Source: Austropuccinia psidii (taxonomy: Eukaryota > Basidiomycota > Pucciniomycetes > Pucciniales > Sphaerophragmiaceae). Taken from it: DNA of 64,000 nucleotides. The position numbers and the translations under genes were made by a program. Below the pieces are notes generated by a model. That model had not been told where the DNA came from and did no database searches. It saw nothing but the letters and a program-made list of their open reading frames with translations. Below are positions 20,901 through 31,824 of the stretch, in pieces; the first letter of the stretch is position 1, and the number at the start of each line of letters is the position of its first letter. Location of the stretch: contig JALGQZ010000006.1 in assembly GCA_023105745.1 (NCBI GenBank), positions 34,985,686 through 35,049,685 of the forward strand, read 5' to 3'.

Positions 20901-23746
20901 TGGGAGTTCTTAGAAAAGTTGGACACAATGAGGAAGTTGAAGTCACAACTCCAGTAATCATCACTTGGCATAATGATAAGTCAAGGATGGTTGGTGATTT
21001 TAGAGCACTGAATACCTATACTATTCCAGACAGGTATCCAATCCCTAGAATCCATGAGACTTTGACTCAATTATCCAAAGCAAAGTTTATTACTTCCATG
21101 GATGCTCTTAAAGGCTTCCATCAAAATGTTTTAACACCTCATGCAAGGAAATTATTGAGAATAATAGCTCATTGTGGTATTTATGAATATTTGAGGATGC
21201 CTTTTGGTATTAAAAATGCACCCTCTCATTATCAAAGAATGATGAATACCATATTCCCACATGAATTATCAGAGGGATGGTTAATCATTTATATTGATGA
21301 CATTATCATTTGTTCAGAAACCTGGCAATCACATTTAGAGAGACTTTCATTAGTACTTAAGAAAATTCTACAAGTGAACATGAAAATTTCTCTTAAAAAA
21401 TGTAATTTTGGGTTTCATGAGTTAAAAGCTCTAGGACATGTAGTATCAGGACTGAGCCTTGGTGTTGACAAAAACAAAGTGGCTGCAGTTTTACTGAAAC
21501 AAATGCCCCAGAACAAAAAAGAGATGATGTCTTTCTTAGGATTTGCCAGTTATTACAGGCAACACCTTAAAGATTTTGCAATCCATGCCAGATCATTATA
21601 CAGAATTTGTGATCAACAAACTGTTTTTGAAATGACACAGGAGAGAATTCAAGCATATGATAAAATCAAGTATGCCTTGACCAATGCACCATTATTATTG
21701 ATGCCAGACTGGAAACTTCCTTTTAAGCTGTATATTGATGCATGTGGTGATGGTTTAGGAGCTGCTCTTCATCAAGTCCAAATTGTCAATGACAAGCCTT
21801 ATGAAGGTCCAGTTTGTTTTATTTCAAGACAAATTAAACCTACTGAGGCAAGATATGGAGCTAGCCAAATGGAGTGCCTTTGCCTTGTTTGGGCTCTGGA
21901 AAAACTTCATTATTATCTTGATGGTAGTGTGTTTGAAGTAATTACTGATTGTAATGCAGTAAAATCACTTCTTAACATGAAGACTCCAAACAGACACATG
22001 TTAAGATGGCAGATTGCTATACAGGAGTATAGAGGCAATATGACCATAGTACATAAAGCTGGAAATATTCATAAGAATGCTGATGGCTTAAGTAGATGGG
22101 CATTACCCAATACACCTGATAATCCTGCCTATGTTCCTACAAGTGCAGAACCTCAAATCCCAATTGAAGGAATTAATATCACAGATGTTGGAACAGAATT
22201 CTTTGAAGAGGTTAGAGAAAGCTACAAGCAAGATAAGAATTGTCATATTCTTACTGCTCTACTTGACAAAGATTGTAAAGATGTAGCCTTGGCTAATTCT
22301 CTGGATGATATTTGGAAAACATCTTATGATAATGGAAGATTTCATTTGTTTGATGGTATACTATATCATAGATCTAAACACACATGTGTCATGGTCCTAT
22401 GTAGTAGAATGTTGATTAACACAATACTACTAGAATGCCATGATAACATTTATTCTGGACATCTGTCTGAAGACAGAACAATGGAAAGAATTAAGACATG
22501 TGCCTGGTGGCCATCTTGGAGAAAAGATGTCATTGAGTACTGTCATAGTTGTGATAGATGCCAGAAAGCCAATAAAGCTACTGGTAAAAGGTTTGGTTTA
22601 ATGATCCATATTCAAGAACCAAGTACCCCATGGGAAGTGGTTCACATGGATTGGGTAACTGCTTTACCACCTGGAGGTGATAAAAGTTACAATGCATGTC
22701 TTGTTATTGTGGACAGATATAGCAAAACACCAATCTTTTTACCATGTCATAAAGATGACACAGCTATGGATACAGCTCTTTTGATTTGGAACAGAGTCAT
22801 ATCCCATACTGGTCTCTTTAAAAATATCATTAGTGATAGAGACCCAAAATTCACATCAGCCTTATGGACTAATCTACATAAGCTTTTGGGTACAAAATTA
22901 TCATTTTCAACAGCCTACCATCCACAGACAGATGGACTGGCAGAAAGAATGATTCAAACCCTTGAGGACATGATCAGAAGATTTTGGGCTTATGGCCTGG
23001 AGTTTAAAGATTCTGACGGCTTTACCCATGATTGGTGTACTCTTATACCAGCATTGGAATTAGCCTACAAGACCTCCATCCATGCTTCAACAGGCAAAAC
23101 TCCTGCAATGTTGGAAAAAGGATGGAACCCCAAACTTCCAGTGGATACTTTGAAGAAAGATTTAGTTGATATTCATCCAACTGCTTCAAGCTTTAAATTG
23201 TTGCTTGATAAAGTGAGGCACCATGCAAATCAAAGCATGAATGATGCCTTTGAATATGCTAAACAAAAATGGGATAAAAGTCATAAAACCCCAGAATTCA
23301 AAGTAGGGGACTTAATACTAGTTTCAACCTTGAACTTTAATAATATTAAAGGTCCAAAGAAATTGAAAGATTCCTTTGCAGGACCATTTATGATCAAAGC
23401 CCTTCATGGGACAAATGCAGTACAAGTGGAACTGTCAGGAGAGTTAGGAAATAAACATCCAACTTTTCCTGTCAGTCTTGTGAAGCATTACACATCAAGT
23501 GACAAGGAACTATTTCCTTTGAGAAATGAAACACCCTTAGAAGTACCCCCACTTGAACCAAGTGAGGAAAAGAAAGTACTGAAAGTCTTAAAAGAAAGAA
23601 GACTTAGGGGTAAAAATGAAAGAGAATACTTAGTCAGGTACAGAAATCCACAACATGAAGATGAGTGGGTTGAAGAAAGTAGAATACCTGATTCCCAAAA
23701 GTTTCTCAGAAGATTCAGACATGAGAGAAGACCAATTCCTCAATAA
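17978..23746 (+). CDS. Gag-Pol polyprotein, 1922 aa, Ty3/gypsy chromovirus-like
   Basis: A single frame encodes all retrotransposon functions. In order: a Ser/Gln-rich N-terminus (1-240), a coiled-coil-like stretch (260-400) and a capsid-type gag domain (about 434-590). Then come a CCHC zinc knuckle C635-C638-H643-C648 and protease with DSG at 758-760. Reverse transcriptase (about 960-1140) has YIDD at 1105-1108. RNase H has D1254, E1299, D1324 and D1369. Integrase has zinc residues H1488, H1495, C1525 and C1528 and catalytic D1558, D1620 and E1656, the last two exactly 35 residues apart. A chromodomain-like tail is at about 1862-1915. All catalytic residues I can check are present, so the protein is probably functional. 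The ATG is the first after a 1.59-kb ATG-free leader. Gag and Pol are fused without a frameshift. The first 780 nt overlap a +1 frame that appears to be coding. Confidence 0.95.
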   Translation: MTPTRSGSNYSIQSNGSGPGNSSHKSKRQECPPRGEAQMEDARTSTSSQRLASTFEPLIESPEADITAIAVRPEPFPTGNCGNLSIPMEKLVPGVKTTRVGTPSKSLDRHHELLSSSEEVHGARKDRRSSIGLDSNVCQRTSPTDKSLVEKPKHVIRRPEEEVGPGQGQQPSGSSSSIHQQKSASTSAKQAQASPKDQPEGQAKGKGKGKAQVEQALPSELQNSKEGKDSHGQCVQYGKNFDGIQKQGGGKIEPILSKEIDSVKLVTYFESCNKEIMAKFKAFDHVQQKLGNEIVQVKDQQKTIIGLENVNKANILSLTQICERLEHKVTLLNQPDENSISFITGQLRELKIQVQNLENSTGHNAALFQEQLEKSDKARLELKEDIQSSINNISLKNELPRQSTPFLDRNDLNLNNDLHHTISSNDVETACNYKDIPRLEEWPTFSGEGEYNHMEFMKTIDMFKEDFNIPDEYISARLHSLFTKSAKKWYYKMRQDHGKHSWPWWKEQVISKWANDSWRFRMENSFEEAIFNIERDRPMTWFLKQKDRLTALHPDMSEPMVHKRILRKCGGDLEHAIRSRCIEPCSTEDYINAMEDITTRTKIGRNWYKPPIDNKTSGKPISKPNKPHDRPPLKCHKCGSTSHLANTCPKKTRVNEISVEKVEDTKETDVTLHESDSEPSEEEEVSGELSIENINVSFEVTEVHTHLPQYSDECMDLIHVQDAKMQKTKPARGKGYTAGSSCITNIVINNTEAKIHLDSGAFCTCVGKDYLDKIYTNWQDKLMPIEGVKFSSASQNMHPLGIFEATIIFPHPAGSMRLKAEFVVMNNCTSQHFILGNDYLNIYGIDINNYKDRYFTIGENKRQKFAFSPERREITVIQQVKNVNKDKFVSDQSSEAQISPELTPEMKEELIEILFQYREAFASDNEPLGAIKGHEVDIMLNVERPYPPLLRRPAYPASPRAREALESHINELMKLGVLRKVGHNEEVEVTTPVIITWHNDKSRMVGDFRALNTYTIPDRYPIPRIHETLTQLSKAKFITSMDALKGFHQNVLTPHARKLLRIIAHCGIYEYLRMPFGIKNAPSHYQRMMNTIFPHELSEGWLIIYIDDIIICSETWQSHLERLSLVLKKILQVNMKISLKKCNFGFHELKALGHVVSGLSLGVDKNKVAAVLLKQMPQNKKEMMSFLGFASYYRQHLKDFAIHARSLYRICDQQTVFEMTQERIQAYDKIKYALTNAPLLLMPDWKLPFKLYIDACGDGLGAALHQVQIVNDKPYEGPVCFISRQIKPTEARYGASQMECLCLVWALEKLHYYLDGSVFEVITDCNAVKSLLNMKTPNRHMLRWQIAIQEYRGNMTIVHKAGNIHKNADGLSRWALPNTPDNPAYVPTSAEPQIPIEGINITDVGTEFFEEVRESYKQDKNCHILTALLDKDCKDVALANSLDDIWKTSYDNGRFHLFDGILYHRSKHTCVMVLCSRMLINTILLECHDNIYSGHLSEDRTMERIKTCAWWPSWRKDVIEYCHSCDRCQKANKATGKRFGLMIHIQEPSTPWEVVHMDWVTALPPGGDKSYNACLVIVDRYSKTPIFLPCHKDDTAMDTALLIWNRVISHTGLFKNIISDRDPKFTSALWTNLHKLLGTKLSFSTAYHPQTDGLAERMIQTLEDMIRRFWAYGLEFKDSDGFTHDWCTLIPALELAYKTSIHASTGKTPAMLEKGWNPKLPVDTLKKDLVDIHPTASSFKLLLDKVRHHANQSMNDAFEYAKQKWDKSHKTPEFKVGDLILVSTLNFNNIKGPKKLKDSFAGPFMIKALHGTNAVQVELSGELGNKHPTFPVSLVKHYTSSDKELFPLRNETPLEVPPLEPSEEKKVLKVLKERRLRGKNEREYLVRYRNPQHEDEWVEESRIPDSQKFLRRFRHERRPIPQ
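18309..18758 (+). CDS. Overprinted +1-frame ORF in gag, 149 codons, unknown function
   Basis: Read one base on from gag, this frame opens with ATG in a good context (GGCACCATGAA) and ends in a basic PKK-stop. Middle section: Lys-rich ([11 protein letters not shown]), then PYPQNYRIP, then [12 protein letters not shown] has the same frame at 60701-61153, with the same ATG-AAC start (followed by a stop at codon 4) and the same stop position. Between them 11 of 11 residues match in [11 protein letters not shown], and the WLKNQS and EKT..LL.GW motifs also match. In that block the four base differences are all silent in the +1 frame and all change an amino acid in gag. A further conserved +1 stretch lies upstream (17992-18126, NQMD and ERH.WRMPEL). 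Splicing 18126 to 18304 would join them in frame to 186 codons from ATG 18021. I recognise no domain; the basic middle suggests nucleic-acid binding. Confidence 0.7.
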   Translation: MNSYLQVKKFMGPEKTEDLLLGWTPMSVKGQVQQIKAWLKNQSMLSEDQKKKLAQGKDNSQVEAPQASTSKNPPQQVPNKPKQAPKTNQKGKQKAKGKAKPKWNKPYPQNYRIPKKEKTAMDNVFNMARTLMEFKNKEEERLNQSFPKK

Positions 23747-23867
23747 AAGTTTGAATTGTGTGCTTTACATACTTGAACAGTATAAGTAGAGAGGTTGGAC
23801 AGTGGATTATACCCCCCCAAATAACTTGGGGTATACTACAAAGGAAAATTGTGGTACAATTTTTTTT

Positions 23868-23879
23868 GGTGGTAGGGAA
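23868..23879 (+). other. Polypurine tract of the intact gypsy
   Basis: GGTGGTAGGGAA after a run of T, directly before TGTGAG of the 3' LTR. Element H has the same GGTGGTAGGGAA at its own LTR edge on the minus strand (53446-53457). Confidence 0.85.
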
Positions 23880-26075
23880 TGTGAGCCTGTGAGGTATGTT
23901 TAACATACCCATAAGGCCACAAATGATTTTATAAACAATTAAATTTGTCTCAAACAGACTTTTTAGTTGAATTTAAAATAAAAAATAATAAAAAATAAGT
24001 ATAAATTTTTTTTGGATAAACAAAGTTATAATTATTATGTCATTTTTGGATTCTACACCAAAAATAACCTAGGGTACACCCATAGGGTGTTATACCCAAA
24101 AACACTTATTTCTTGTGTTATTAGAAGATTTAAGAATCTCACAGTACCAATGTAACTTTTTAACATTTTTTTAAAATTGTTAAATTTAAGCTTAATTAAG
24201 CTTAAATTTAAAGTTACATAAGGTTTATGCAACTTTACCAAAACTTTAGTTAAAATTAAGGTGTGGTGTATATTTACTGAATTGGCTAAGGATTTGCCAT
24301 ACAGAATGTAAATCCTGCGTGAGCTCAATTTAAAAGGGTTTAAGGCCATAGTATGGCTTTAAATAAATAAAAGGGCAAAATCCACGCAAAAAGGTGGGAC
24401 AAAGGAAAAAGACCAAATAGAGCTGGGGTACCCAACTTTTTGGATCTGCAAGGATTCAATTAAGGTTGTCCACCTGTATTGGAGGATTTTCAACCTTATT
24501 TAAACTTTAAGATTAGACTTTGATCCAACCTTAAGGTTTAAACTGGTTTTATCCTAAATTGGACAGGAATTTCAAGCTGCCAAGAGGGTAAATCCCAATA
24601 AGCAGGCTTGGAATCAAGGTTTTAAGAACTGTCAAAGCTTAATCAAGCTTAAAAAGCTTAAATAAGCTTAAAACTTTAAGGTTTCAATCATCAAAACCTT
24701 ATCAAAACTTAAGGTTTTGTGTGTATTGCTATTTTACGTGGAAAAATAGTAATAACTTCAAAAATTCATTAAAAATCCAAATCTTAATGGATTTGCTTGA
24801 AAATTTCACACAGCTTAGAATTTAATATTATCAATATATAAATTAAATTTTAAGTATCTTTTATTAATAGGTTTCCTGGGTAATTAGCCTGGAAATTTAC
24901 TCTTTTAATTAAGCTTAAAGAAAATTATGATTTCTTTAAAAATTAATTAAAAATTGAGTTTAAAAGATTTCTGCTTGAAACTCTAATTTTAAGTTGTTCA
25001 TATGATGAACTTTAATATAAATAAACTTATTTTATATTAAAACTTAAAATAATTAAACTAAATGAGGATTAAAGTTACTTGGAGTTAAGAATAACACTGG
25101 TAACTTTAAATTGGAAGTAAAAATAAGTTGCCTTAAGTTAAGAACTTAATTTTTAAGCATGGTTTTTCAGTTTTGACCTGAGCACGCCCTCTACATCCAT
25201 TATGAATCATGAGAGCTGCTCTGTAGACATAAAAAGAGTCTTTTCATCACTGTTTTTGTCCATAATTAATAATCAATCCAATCATATTAGACATTTAAAC
25301 AGGTAAAGTTTTATTAAATATAAAATCTTATTATTAAAAGTAATTCTTGAGTTATTTTTATGCTTTATTTATTAAATTAAAAGAATTGAAGTCATAGAAT
25401 TCAGATTATTGTTGTAATCATCTATAATAACTTTTATTATATAAAATTTTCATCTTAAATATCTTTTAAAATCCACAAATTCCTCTTAAAAACTCTTTAA
25501 TCATAAATTTTAGTATAAAAAGTTGTTTTATCTTTGATTTTATTGATTTTTGGCGTGTTTTTAACTTATAATCATTATTTAATATAATAACTGTTGTATT
25601 ATAACTTGTTGTATTAAATAAATATTTATAAGTAAGTTTTCTTTAAAAGTTCTATATTTTTTTTATCTATTATTAGTTTTTTTATATAGAATTTTATTCT
25701 ATAAAGAATTATTTCTGCACAGTGTGTGATTAATTCTTTTTATAAATAATATTTATATTATTTATAAGTGGTTAAATATTTATATTTTCCACGTGTAATT
25801 GTCTCATTAAGAGCTTTACACTTCTTATTGTTATAATTGTCAGTGACTATAACAATAATAGAATAATTATAATTTATTATAATTATTATATTTTTTTTTA
25901 TTATTATATTATTATAATAATAATTAAATTTATTTTTTATATATAATTATTTTTTAATAATTATATTTAAATTTGTGGTTATAATATTTTATTATATTAT
26001 ATTTTTCTACTGAGGACAGTCATAGTACTCTTGATATTGTTACTATTATCAAGAGTTTCATAGACAAACCTTACA
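23880..26075 (+). repeat. 3' LTR of the intact gypsy
   Basis: 2196 bp, the same length as the 5' LTR, with four substitutions noticed and no indel. It is followed by the second CCTGT target copy. Confidence 0.97.
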
Positions 26076-26080
26076 CCTGT

Positions 26081-26591
26081 AAGCTACATTGGTGAAGACT
26101 TTCAGCCTTTATGAGGTAAAAATGACAAATTGTGGCTCTAAAACCACATTTCCACCCAATAAAAATCTGTGTTGATTGTGCAGAACCACAAACCAGTCCA
26201 TAGTAGTGGAATTTTTCACTCTGTGGTCGTGTGCAGAGGTAACCAACCTCCCAATACTGCATAACAAGAGAAAAGGAGGCCTTTCCTCACCAGAATGCCA
26301 ATCCATCATCCTGTTCTCAATATTTTTACATGGTATAGCTTCTGAAAGAAGTGTTAAACTTAGAATTAAACAGTTATGCTTAAAATTTCAATTATTGTAG
26401 GGTTTATTATTGTAACCCAACAGATAAACACTGCACCCAGGGCTATCAATTGCACTCACCATAACTAAATTCTTTTAATATAGCCCTTTTAACCATTTAC
26501 TCACTCAATTATCATCATTATTTTTGTTTCACACTCATATTCTTAGCTTTTTATTTTCATTGTACTGCTATATCATAGAGTCAACCTGACA
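26081..26591 (+). mobile_element. Solo LTR of family G, right part
   Basis: Continuation of 14148-15054 after the nested gypsy and its duplicated CCTGT. It matches the reverse complement of 30427-30950, including the TGTAACCCAACAG/CTGTTGGGTTACA and TGCACCCAGGGC/GCCCTGGGTGCA stretches. It ends CCTGACA and is followed by the TTTCT target copy. Confidence 0.85.
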
Positions 26592-26596
26592 TTTCT

Positions 26597-27003
26597 GATG
26601 TAAGTTATTCCAGCCAAAAGGATAAATGAGATGAAAAGAATTTATACTTGATTTGTGGATCAATAATTGTTTCATAGAAAGCTGGTGTCTTTGAGAGGAA
26701 GATCTGAAGATATTTTCCAGTTTGGAACACATTGCTTCTGCTTCTGGTTTGACCTGGGATACAAGATATTTTTCACAATCCTATAATAATCAAGAAATAT
26801 AATTATTGCAGCTTCTACATGATATAGATTAAAAAATAGCTTACCTGATGCATATGTTTGATAATTAAAACATACAGAGGTAAATCTTGATTTATTGTGG
26901 GATAGTTTGAGGCAAATGTTATGTTTATTTCTTCATTAAAGGGTTGAAGAAATTATACCATCACCATTACTTTATGGAATTTAAGATTTATCAACCAATG
27001 ATA
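26597..27003. other. No supported gene
   Basis: Short AT-rich spacer between two solo LTRs, with nothing recognisable. Confidence 0.5.
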
Positions 27004-29067
27004 TGTCACAACAATGGAATTTACCCTCTTGGACCTCCATATGGCATATCAATGACATATCAAATTTATGGAAATTTACCCATATCCATAATCCTTGGCC
27101 AAATGGGCCATTGAATCTTTCCGGGCCTTTTATGGGAAGTTAACCATCTGGGGCCAGCTTGGCCCCTTCATCATCATAAGAACCTTCCTGACCATTGTTT
27201 GCTTTTGGGAAATTTTGGATATTTTGCAGTCAACAGTAAAAATACAGCTAAAACGCCTGTATTTTGCTTTTTAAGCTTTAAATACAGTTTTTGCATTTTG
27301 CACATTTTGGTTCATACAACATTTTTATGACATTTTACCACATTATATGGGAATATATGCCCAAATTGCCATATCAGGCCATTTGAGGCTTACTTTCCAG
27401 ATCTACACATTTGTGGTGCACTTTGCGCAAGTACAGTTTTAGCACTGTATAACCCTGTATTGTCCAGAAACTCAAAAATGGCCAAAACATTCAAAAATTC
27501 TTTAAGGGTGTTGGTAAACACACGTAAGCTTTTAGTAAAAACACGTAAGCCCTTACGTGTTTTTACTAAAAATATTAAGGCCAAAAATGACAATAACAAT
27601 GCCATTTATGGAATTTTTAAGGCTATAAATGCCATTAAAAATGCCATTTATGGAATTGGTAAGGCTATAAATGACATTAACAATGCCATGAATGGCATTT
27701 TTAAGGCCATTAATGCCATTTATGGCATTGGTAATGTCATTTATAGCCTTAAAGTTTCCATAAATGGCATTGTTAATGTCATTTGTGGCCTTAACAATGC
27801 CATAAATGGCATTCATGGCCTTCAAAATACCATAAATGGAATTAACAATTCCATTTATGGAATCAATAATGCCCTTTATTGCATTTATAATGCCATTAAT
27901 GGCCTTAAAAATGCCATAAATAGCCATATTCCATTCAAAAACCCCCCCTTATGTCTTTTTAACATATAATTACGTGTTTTTACCATAAATTGGTAAAAAA
28001 ACGTAAGTTTTTAGTAAAAACACGTAAGGGCTTACGTGTTTTTACTAAAAGCTTACGTGTGTTTACCAACACCCTTCTTTAAAACCTCTGAAGCCACTCA
28101 AAACCAAACTTTTTTGTATTAACCCCCCGGCATACTTTCAAAAGCCTTTGGTGACGTTCACCCTCCAATAACCAAAACTTCCATAAATGGTGATATACAC
28201 CTTACTGCATCTTTTTTCACCACGAATTCAATGGTGCCAATATCAAAATGTTATTCCAAAATTTCATAAAGTCATCAAGGCCTAATGTCATCCAGAGGAG
28301 TAATCAAGGCTCAAGGAGAAGTGTTACTCTTAAATAATAATGGAACCATCAAGTAGTCATTGGATATTCTCATTCACAGTATTTCCCCAAGGGAATACTG
28401 GCATTTTATTCTCAAGGGATATTCAAGAGGTAGTTCCCAAACAATCTGTCAAGTGCCAATGGTCTATTAATCCACCTTGTCTACCACATCCACTCAATAC
28501 AGTCTGTTTCCATAAATACCTGTATTTCAATCATACACCATGGGAAGATCCTTCAGCTTAGAATATTTCTCAGTTTGGAAAGGTATAAATTGCATAAGAC
28601 AATCAATACAGCTTCCAGCCTGAAGGAGTCAATCTCTCATCTCTCCAAATATACCAGCCACCCTTGACCCTGGGGGCTTTCCCCCAGTTAATTTATATAT
28701 TTTGATTTTATTTTATATTGATGTATCTTTTTATTTTGTTAAGTGAATACTGATATTATCAAGTCAGTCATTTGGCACCCTTCCTTTTCTTTTTTTTGAC
28801 TGTCAGTGGATATTTCTGGTCATATCCATTACTAATTCTGTTGTTCATTCTGGAAGGTTGAAACAGTGATGAAAGATTTACTTGGTTGGCTCTTTGGCCA
28901 TTTTGCTTCCTTTTCTATTATTGCATCTCATGTTGTACTTGCAAATTTTTTTTTTAGGAAATTTATTATTCTTTATTTTATCTTCTTCAATATTTTTAGT
29001 CTTCTAAGTCAGTTCACTGATTACTGAGTTACAGGCCACTCTTGTTTTGCCAAGAGCCCCTTTGAAA
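27004..29067 (+). mobile_element. Solo LTR of the D family, with a MITE inside
   Basis: This is the reverse complement of the LTR at 36995-38456. It starts TGTCACAACAATGGAATT (TGTTACAACCATATAAAT in the other) and ends AAGAGCCCCTTTGAAA. Shared landmarks are the GGCCAAATGGGCC region, CAATACAGCTTCCAGCCTG and TATACCAGCC. The flanks are TGATA and TAATA, a one-mismatch 5-bp duplication. The excess length is accounted for by the MITE at 27506-28074. No pol is attached. Confidence 0.75.
27506..28074. mobile_element. 569-bp MITE with 67-bp terminal inverted repeats
   Basis: The arms 27506-27572 and 28008-28074 are perfect inverted copies beginning GGGTGTTGGTAAACACACG. TTCTTTAA stands on both sides (27498-27505 and 28075-28082), an 8-bp target duplication, the size made by hAT-type transposases. 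Each arm is itself a hairpin (AGTAAAAACACGTAAG against its complement). The 435-bp core is built from alternating GGCATT/AATGCC and CCATAAATGG/CCATTTATGG words and can fold on itself throughout. Both strands are open across it (169 and 124 codons rich in NAIYGI-type repeats), a by-product of the repeats rather than a gene. No transposase is present. Confidence 0.88.
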
Positions 29068-29823
29068 TAATATGGTATTTTGTGAGGGATGCAAAATTGG
29101 TCATTTTCTGCTTGTAAGAAGAATCACAATGAAAAAACATTATCCATGCTGGCAGGGGTAGCAGGTCCAACACAGCTTCCAACTTGTTTCTAATGTTCTA
29201 TTACTATATGGTCATCTCCCAAGGCAGATTTTTCACATTAAGAAATAATTCACACAGTTAATTTGATTATGTAGCTTCTGGAAATCTCAAACAACCCTTA
29301 TTCCACAAAATTTGTTTGAAGAAAAATAAACAACTTTGAAATGAATATGAGCCATTGGTCATGAATTTTTACTTACAATTCTCAAAATCAAAAAACCCAC
29401 TTTCCTTATTGGCTATCATATCCTTCATTTCATGTTCATTCTTTCTCTGAAATTTCATTTTTCAGACCTCAAAACTTCCAAATTTGACATTATTGAGTTC
29501 AAAATAAATAACTTCAAAAATTTATCTATCATAATTTTCTCCAAATCACTCTTAAAAAAGCTGTATGACTCATTATTATGTTCTCAAAAAATGTAAATGA
29601 ATCTTTATTTCTTGAAATAAAAATCAAATTAATATATATCATCTCCTTCTTTGAGCATTGGGAATTGTTTTTCTAAATTTCTTGTAAATATTATATTTGA
29701 AAGAAATATCTCCCAAAAAATTTGATCAAGTATCCTTTTTTTCTTTTCCTTCAAATCCAATATCTTTTTTCAATCTTGAGACCAAATATCATTCCCTTTG
29801 TCCAAAATTTAAGATTCAAATAC
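29068..29823. other. No supported gene
   Basis: AT-rich, with no LTR or coding signal that I can support. Confidence 0.5.
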
Positions 29824-29843
29824 TGTCACACGCTCTTCCAATT
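29824..29843 (-). mobile_element. First 20 bp of element E's 3' LTR, cut off by element D
   Basis: TGTCACACGCTCTTCC matches the start of the A-type LTRs (TGTCACAGAGGCTCTTCT at 42619). The sequence right of element D (38457) continues as the same LTR from about 25 bp in. The two pieces therefore appear to be one LTR split by D, though I could not find a matching duplication at the two joints. Confidence 0.5.
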
Positions 29844-30426
29844 TGTCACAGGGGCTCTTGGACAGAAAATCAACAGTGGCCTGGCACTGAGCAATCAGGG
29901 AACTCACTTGAAAGAATCCCAAAGAATAAAGAAAATAAAATAAAAGAGTTGAATTCCTCTAAGAAGAATGTAAGTAAAAAGATGAGGTGCAATTTGAGAA
30001 ATGAGGAGCAAAATGGTTAAAGAGCCAACCAAGTCAGTCCTTAATCCCTGTTTCAACCTTCCAAAATGAACAATGGAATTAGTAAGGATATGACCACCAA
30101 ATATCCATTGACAGGTGAAAAAAGAAAAGAGAAAAGGTGCTAAATGACTGACTTGATAATATCACTATTCACTTAACAAAAATGATAAGATAAATAAAAC
30201 TGAAATAAAATCAAAATATATTAATTAACTGGAGAAAAACCTTCCCAGGGTCAAAGGAGGCTGGTATATGTGAAAGGTTGACAGATTGACTCCTTCAGGC
30301 TAGCAATGGTCCTGTATTGAATACTGGAAGCTGTATTGATTGTCTGATGGAGTATATCCCTTTCCAGATTGGGAAATGAACTGTGTTGAATGATTTTCCC
30401 ATGATTTTTTATTGAAATACAGGTCT
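29844..30426 (-). repeat. 3' LTR of element D, truncated
   Basis: It matches the first 580 bp of 36995-38456: TGTCACAGG, CTGGTATATG, GACTCCTTCAGGCT, GAAGCTGTATTGATT, GAAATACAGGT. It then stops at the family-G LTR edge. The missing 880 bp are not found elsewhere in the window. Confidence 0.75.
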
Positions 30427-31824
30427 TGTCAGGGTTATTCTATGAAGAGGTATAATAGAGAGTATTTAAAACCTAAACTATGACTGTGACACAGATAATA
30501 ATATTAAAAATAGGGTTTTTATAAAATAAAAGGGCTTTACTAATGATTATTAGTGGTGGTGAGAGCTGTTGAAGGCCCTGGGTGCAGCTTTCCTGTTGGG
30601 TTACAATAATAAATTCTACAATACTAAAGTTTATAATATAACCTGATTATTTTACAAGAGTATAACTTTTTTAGAAAGCTGTACTATGTAGGAATTCAAG
30701 AAGAGGATGGGGATTCCTTTTCTGGCCATGAAAAGGCCTCCTTTTATCCTGAAATGGGGTGAAAAGGCTGCTAGGCCTTTTTATGAAAAGAAATTGAAGA
30801 TTTTTCACTCTCAAGGACAGGCTTGTGGTTTGCAAAAGGCCTGTATAGCATTTATTGGGCTCAGATGTGGTTTAAAAACCGCATTTGGGCAGCTTTCACC
30901 AATACAGGCTCAAAATTTTCATCTGGGGACCACACAGCCTGATTCTGATGTGTATGACACGTAGAATGCGGTACAGAACCTGTATGGGACCCCAGTATGG
31001 AATGAACTATGAGGTATTGAAGTAAAAACAAGCTTCCTTGTCAGTTTGAAACCTCATAATTGTGGTTATGGGACATTATCCCATGGCAAGGCTGTATTGG
31101 CCAAACTGTGGGATTTTGACCTTAAAACAGCCATAAACTTGTCAGTTTTCCAGATATCAACCTCAAAATTGGTTCAGTGTGTAGCTCTTTATGTGTCATA
31201 CACAATGGTACATCATTTGATATGTTTATCATTAAATATGGCAAAGTTATTCCATGTACAAGATTTTTGTACATATGCATGTATTAGGCAAAAAGCTGTA
31301 TTGGGCTTGTTTTCCTTATGACTTTTGTTCTGAATGGGATATGGGGAAATGAATTTCACCATATGATAGCCCTGATCGCACTCTTTCCAAAAAGACCCCA
31401 CTTTAGGTATCTCACACTAAAACTGTAGAAGTTAGATGGGAGGTGAATATTTTATTCACCCTAATTTGGCCTGAATTTGGCCATAGCTTCTGTAATACTG
31501 ATGCTAGCTCAGTTCAGCTGGTACCATTGGATATCCCTGATATGGATCTTCATTTTGAATGTCCATTTGATGGTGTTAGGTCTCTTCATCTGTATTTCAG
31601 ATAAGACGTGAAAATTAAGGTTTATGCTCAGCAATAACTTTGTTATTCTTTGTCCTATGGGGATGTGACATGCACATTTGGGAAGGTGTGAGTTTCCTCT
31701 CTTGTTTGAAGCATTTTGAGCTAATTTGGCTAAGCTCAATGTTTTGGTGGTATCTTGGCTATACCATTGATTTATGGTATTTGGTTGTCATGCTTGTGGT
31801 CTGGTTTTGAGTCACAGGCTGACA
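30427..31824 (-). mobile_element. Family-G LTR, inverted copy
   Basis: 1398 bp. Reverse-complemented it runs from TGTCAGCCTGTGAC (31824) to CCTGACA (30427) and matches the interrupted solo LTR at 14148-26591 along its whole length. Its flanks (GGTCT and TTAAA) do not match. The left flank is D-LTR sequence and the right flank is pol, so a deletion or recombination followed its insertion. Open frames within it (30707-30964, 31046-31321) have no counterpart protein. Confidence 0.8.

Larger units (their letters stand above)
15055..26075 (+). mobile_element. Intact Ty3/gypsy chromovirus-type retrotransposon
   Basis: An 11,021-bp element with every part present: 2196-bp LTRs starting TG and ending CA, a 5-bp target duplication, a primer-binding-like site after the 5' LTR, a single 1922-codon gag-pol without stops, and a polypurine tract before the 3' LTR. 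The LTR pair differs at four positions I can see (15126/23951, 15180/24005, 16524/25349, 16537/25362), which implies a recent insertion. It sits inside the solo LTR of family G. Relatives in the window are H (minus, 53446-57102), J (plus, from 57780) and solo LTR F (40139-42296), all much more decayed. Confidence 0.97.

Noticed and set aside
14148..26591. Family G as a DNA transposon with TGTCAG/CTGACA inverted ends
   Set aside because: TG...CA ends and a 5-bp duplication fit a solo LTR; the matching inverted repeat is only 6 bp and no transposase is seen.
27460..27969. 169-codon open frame (and 124 codons on the other strand) as genes
   Set aside because: They are translated MITE core repeats; low complexity, and open on both strands for the same reason.
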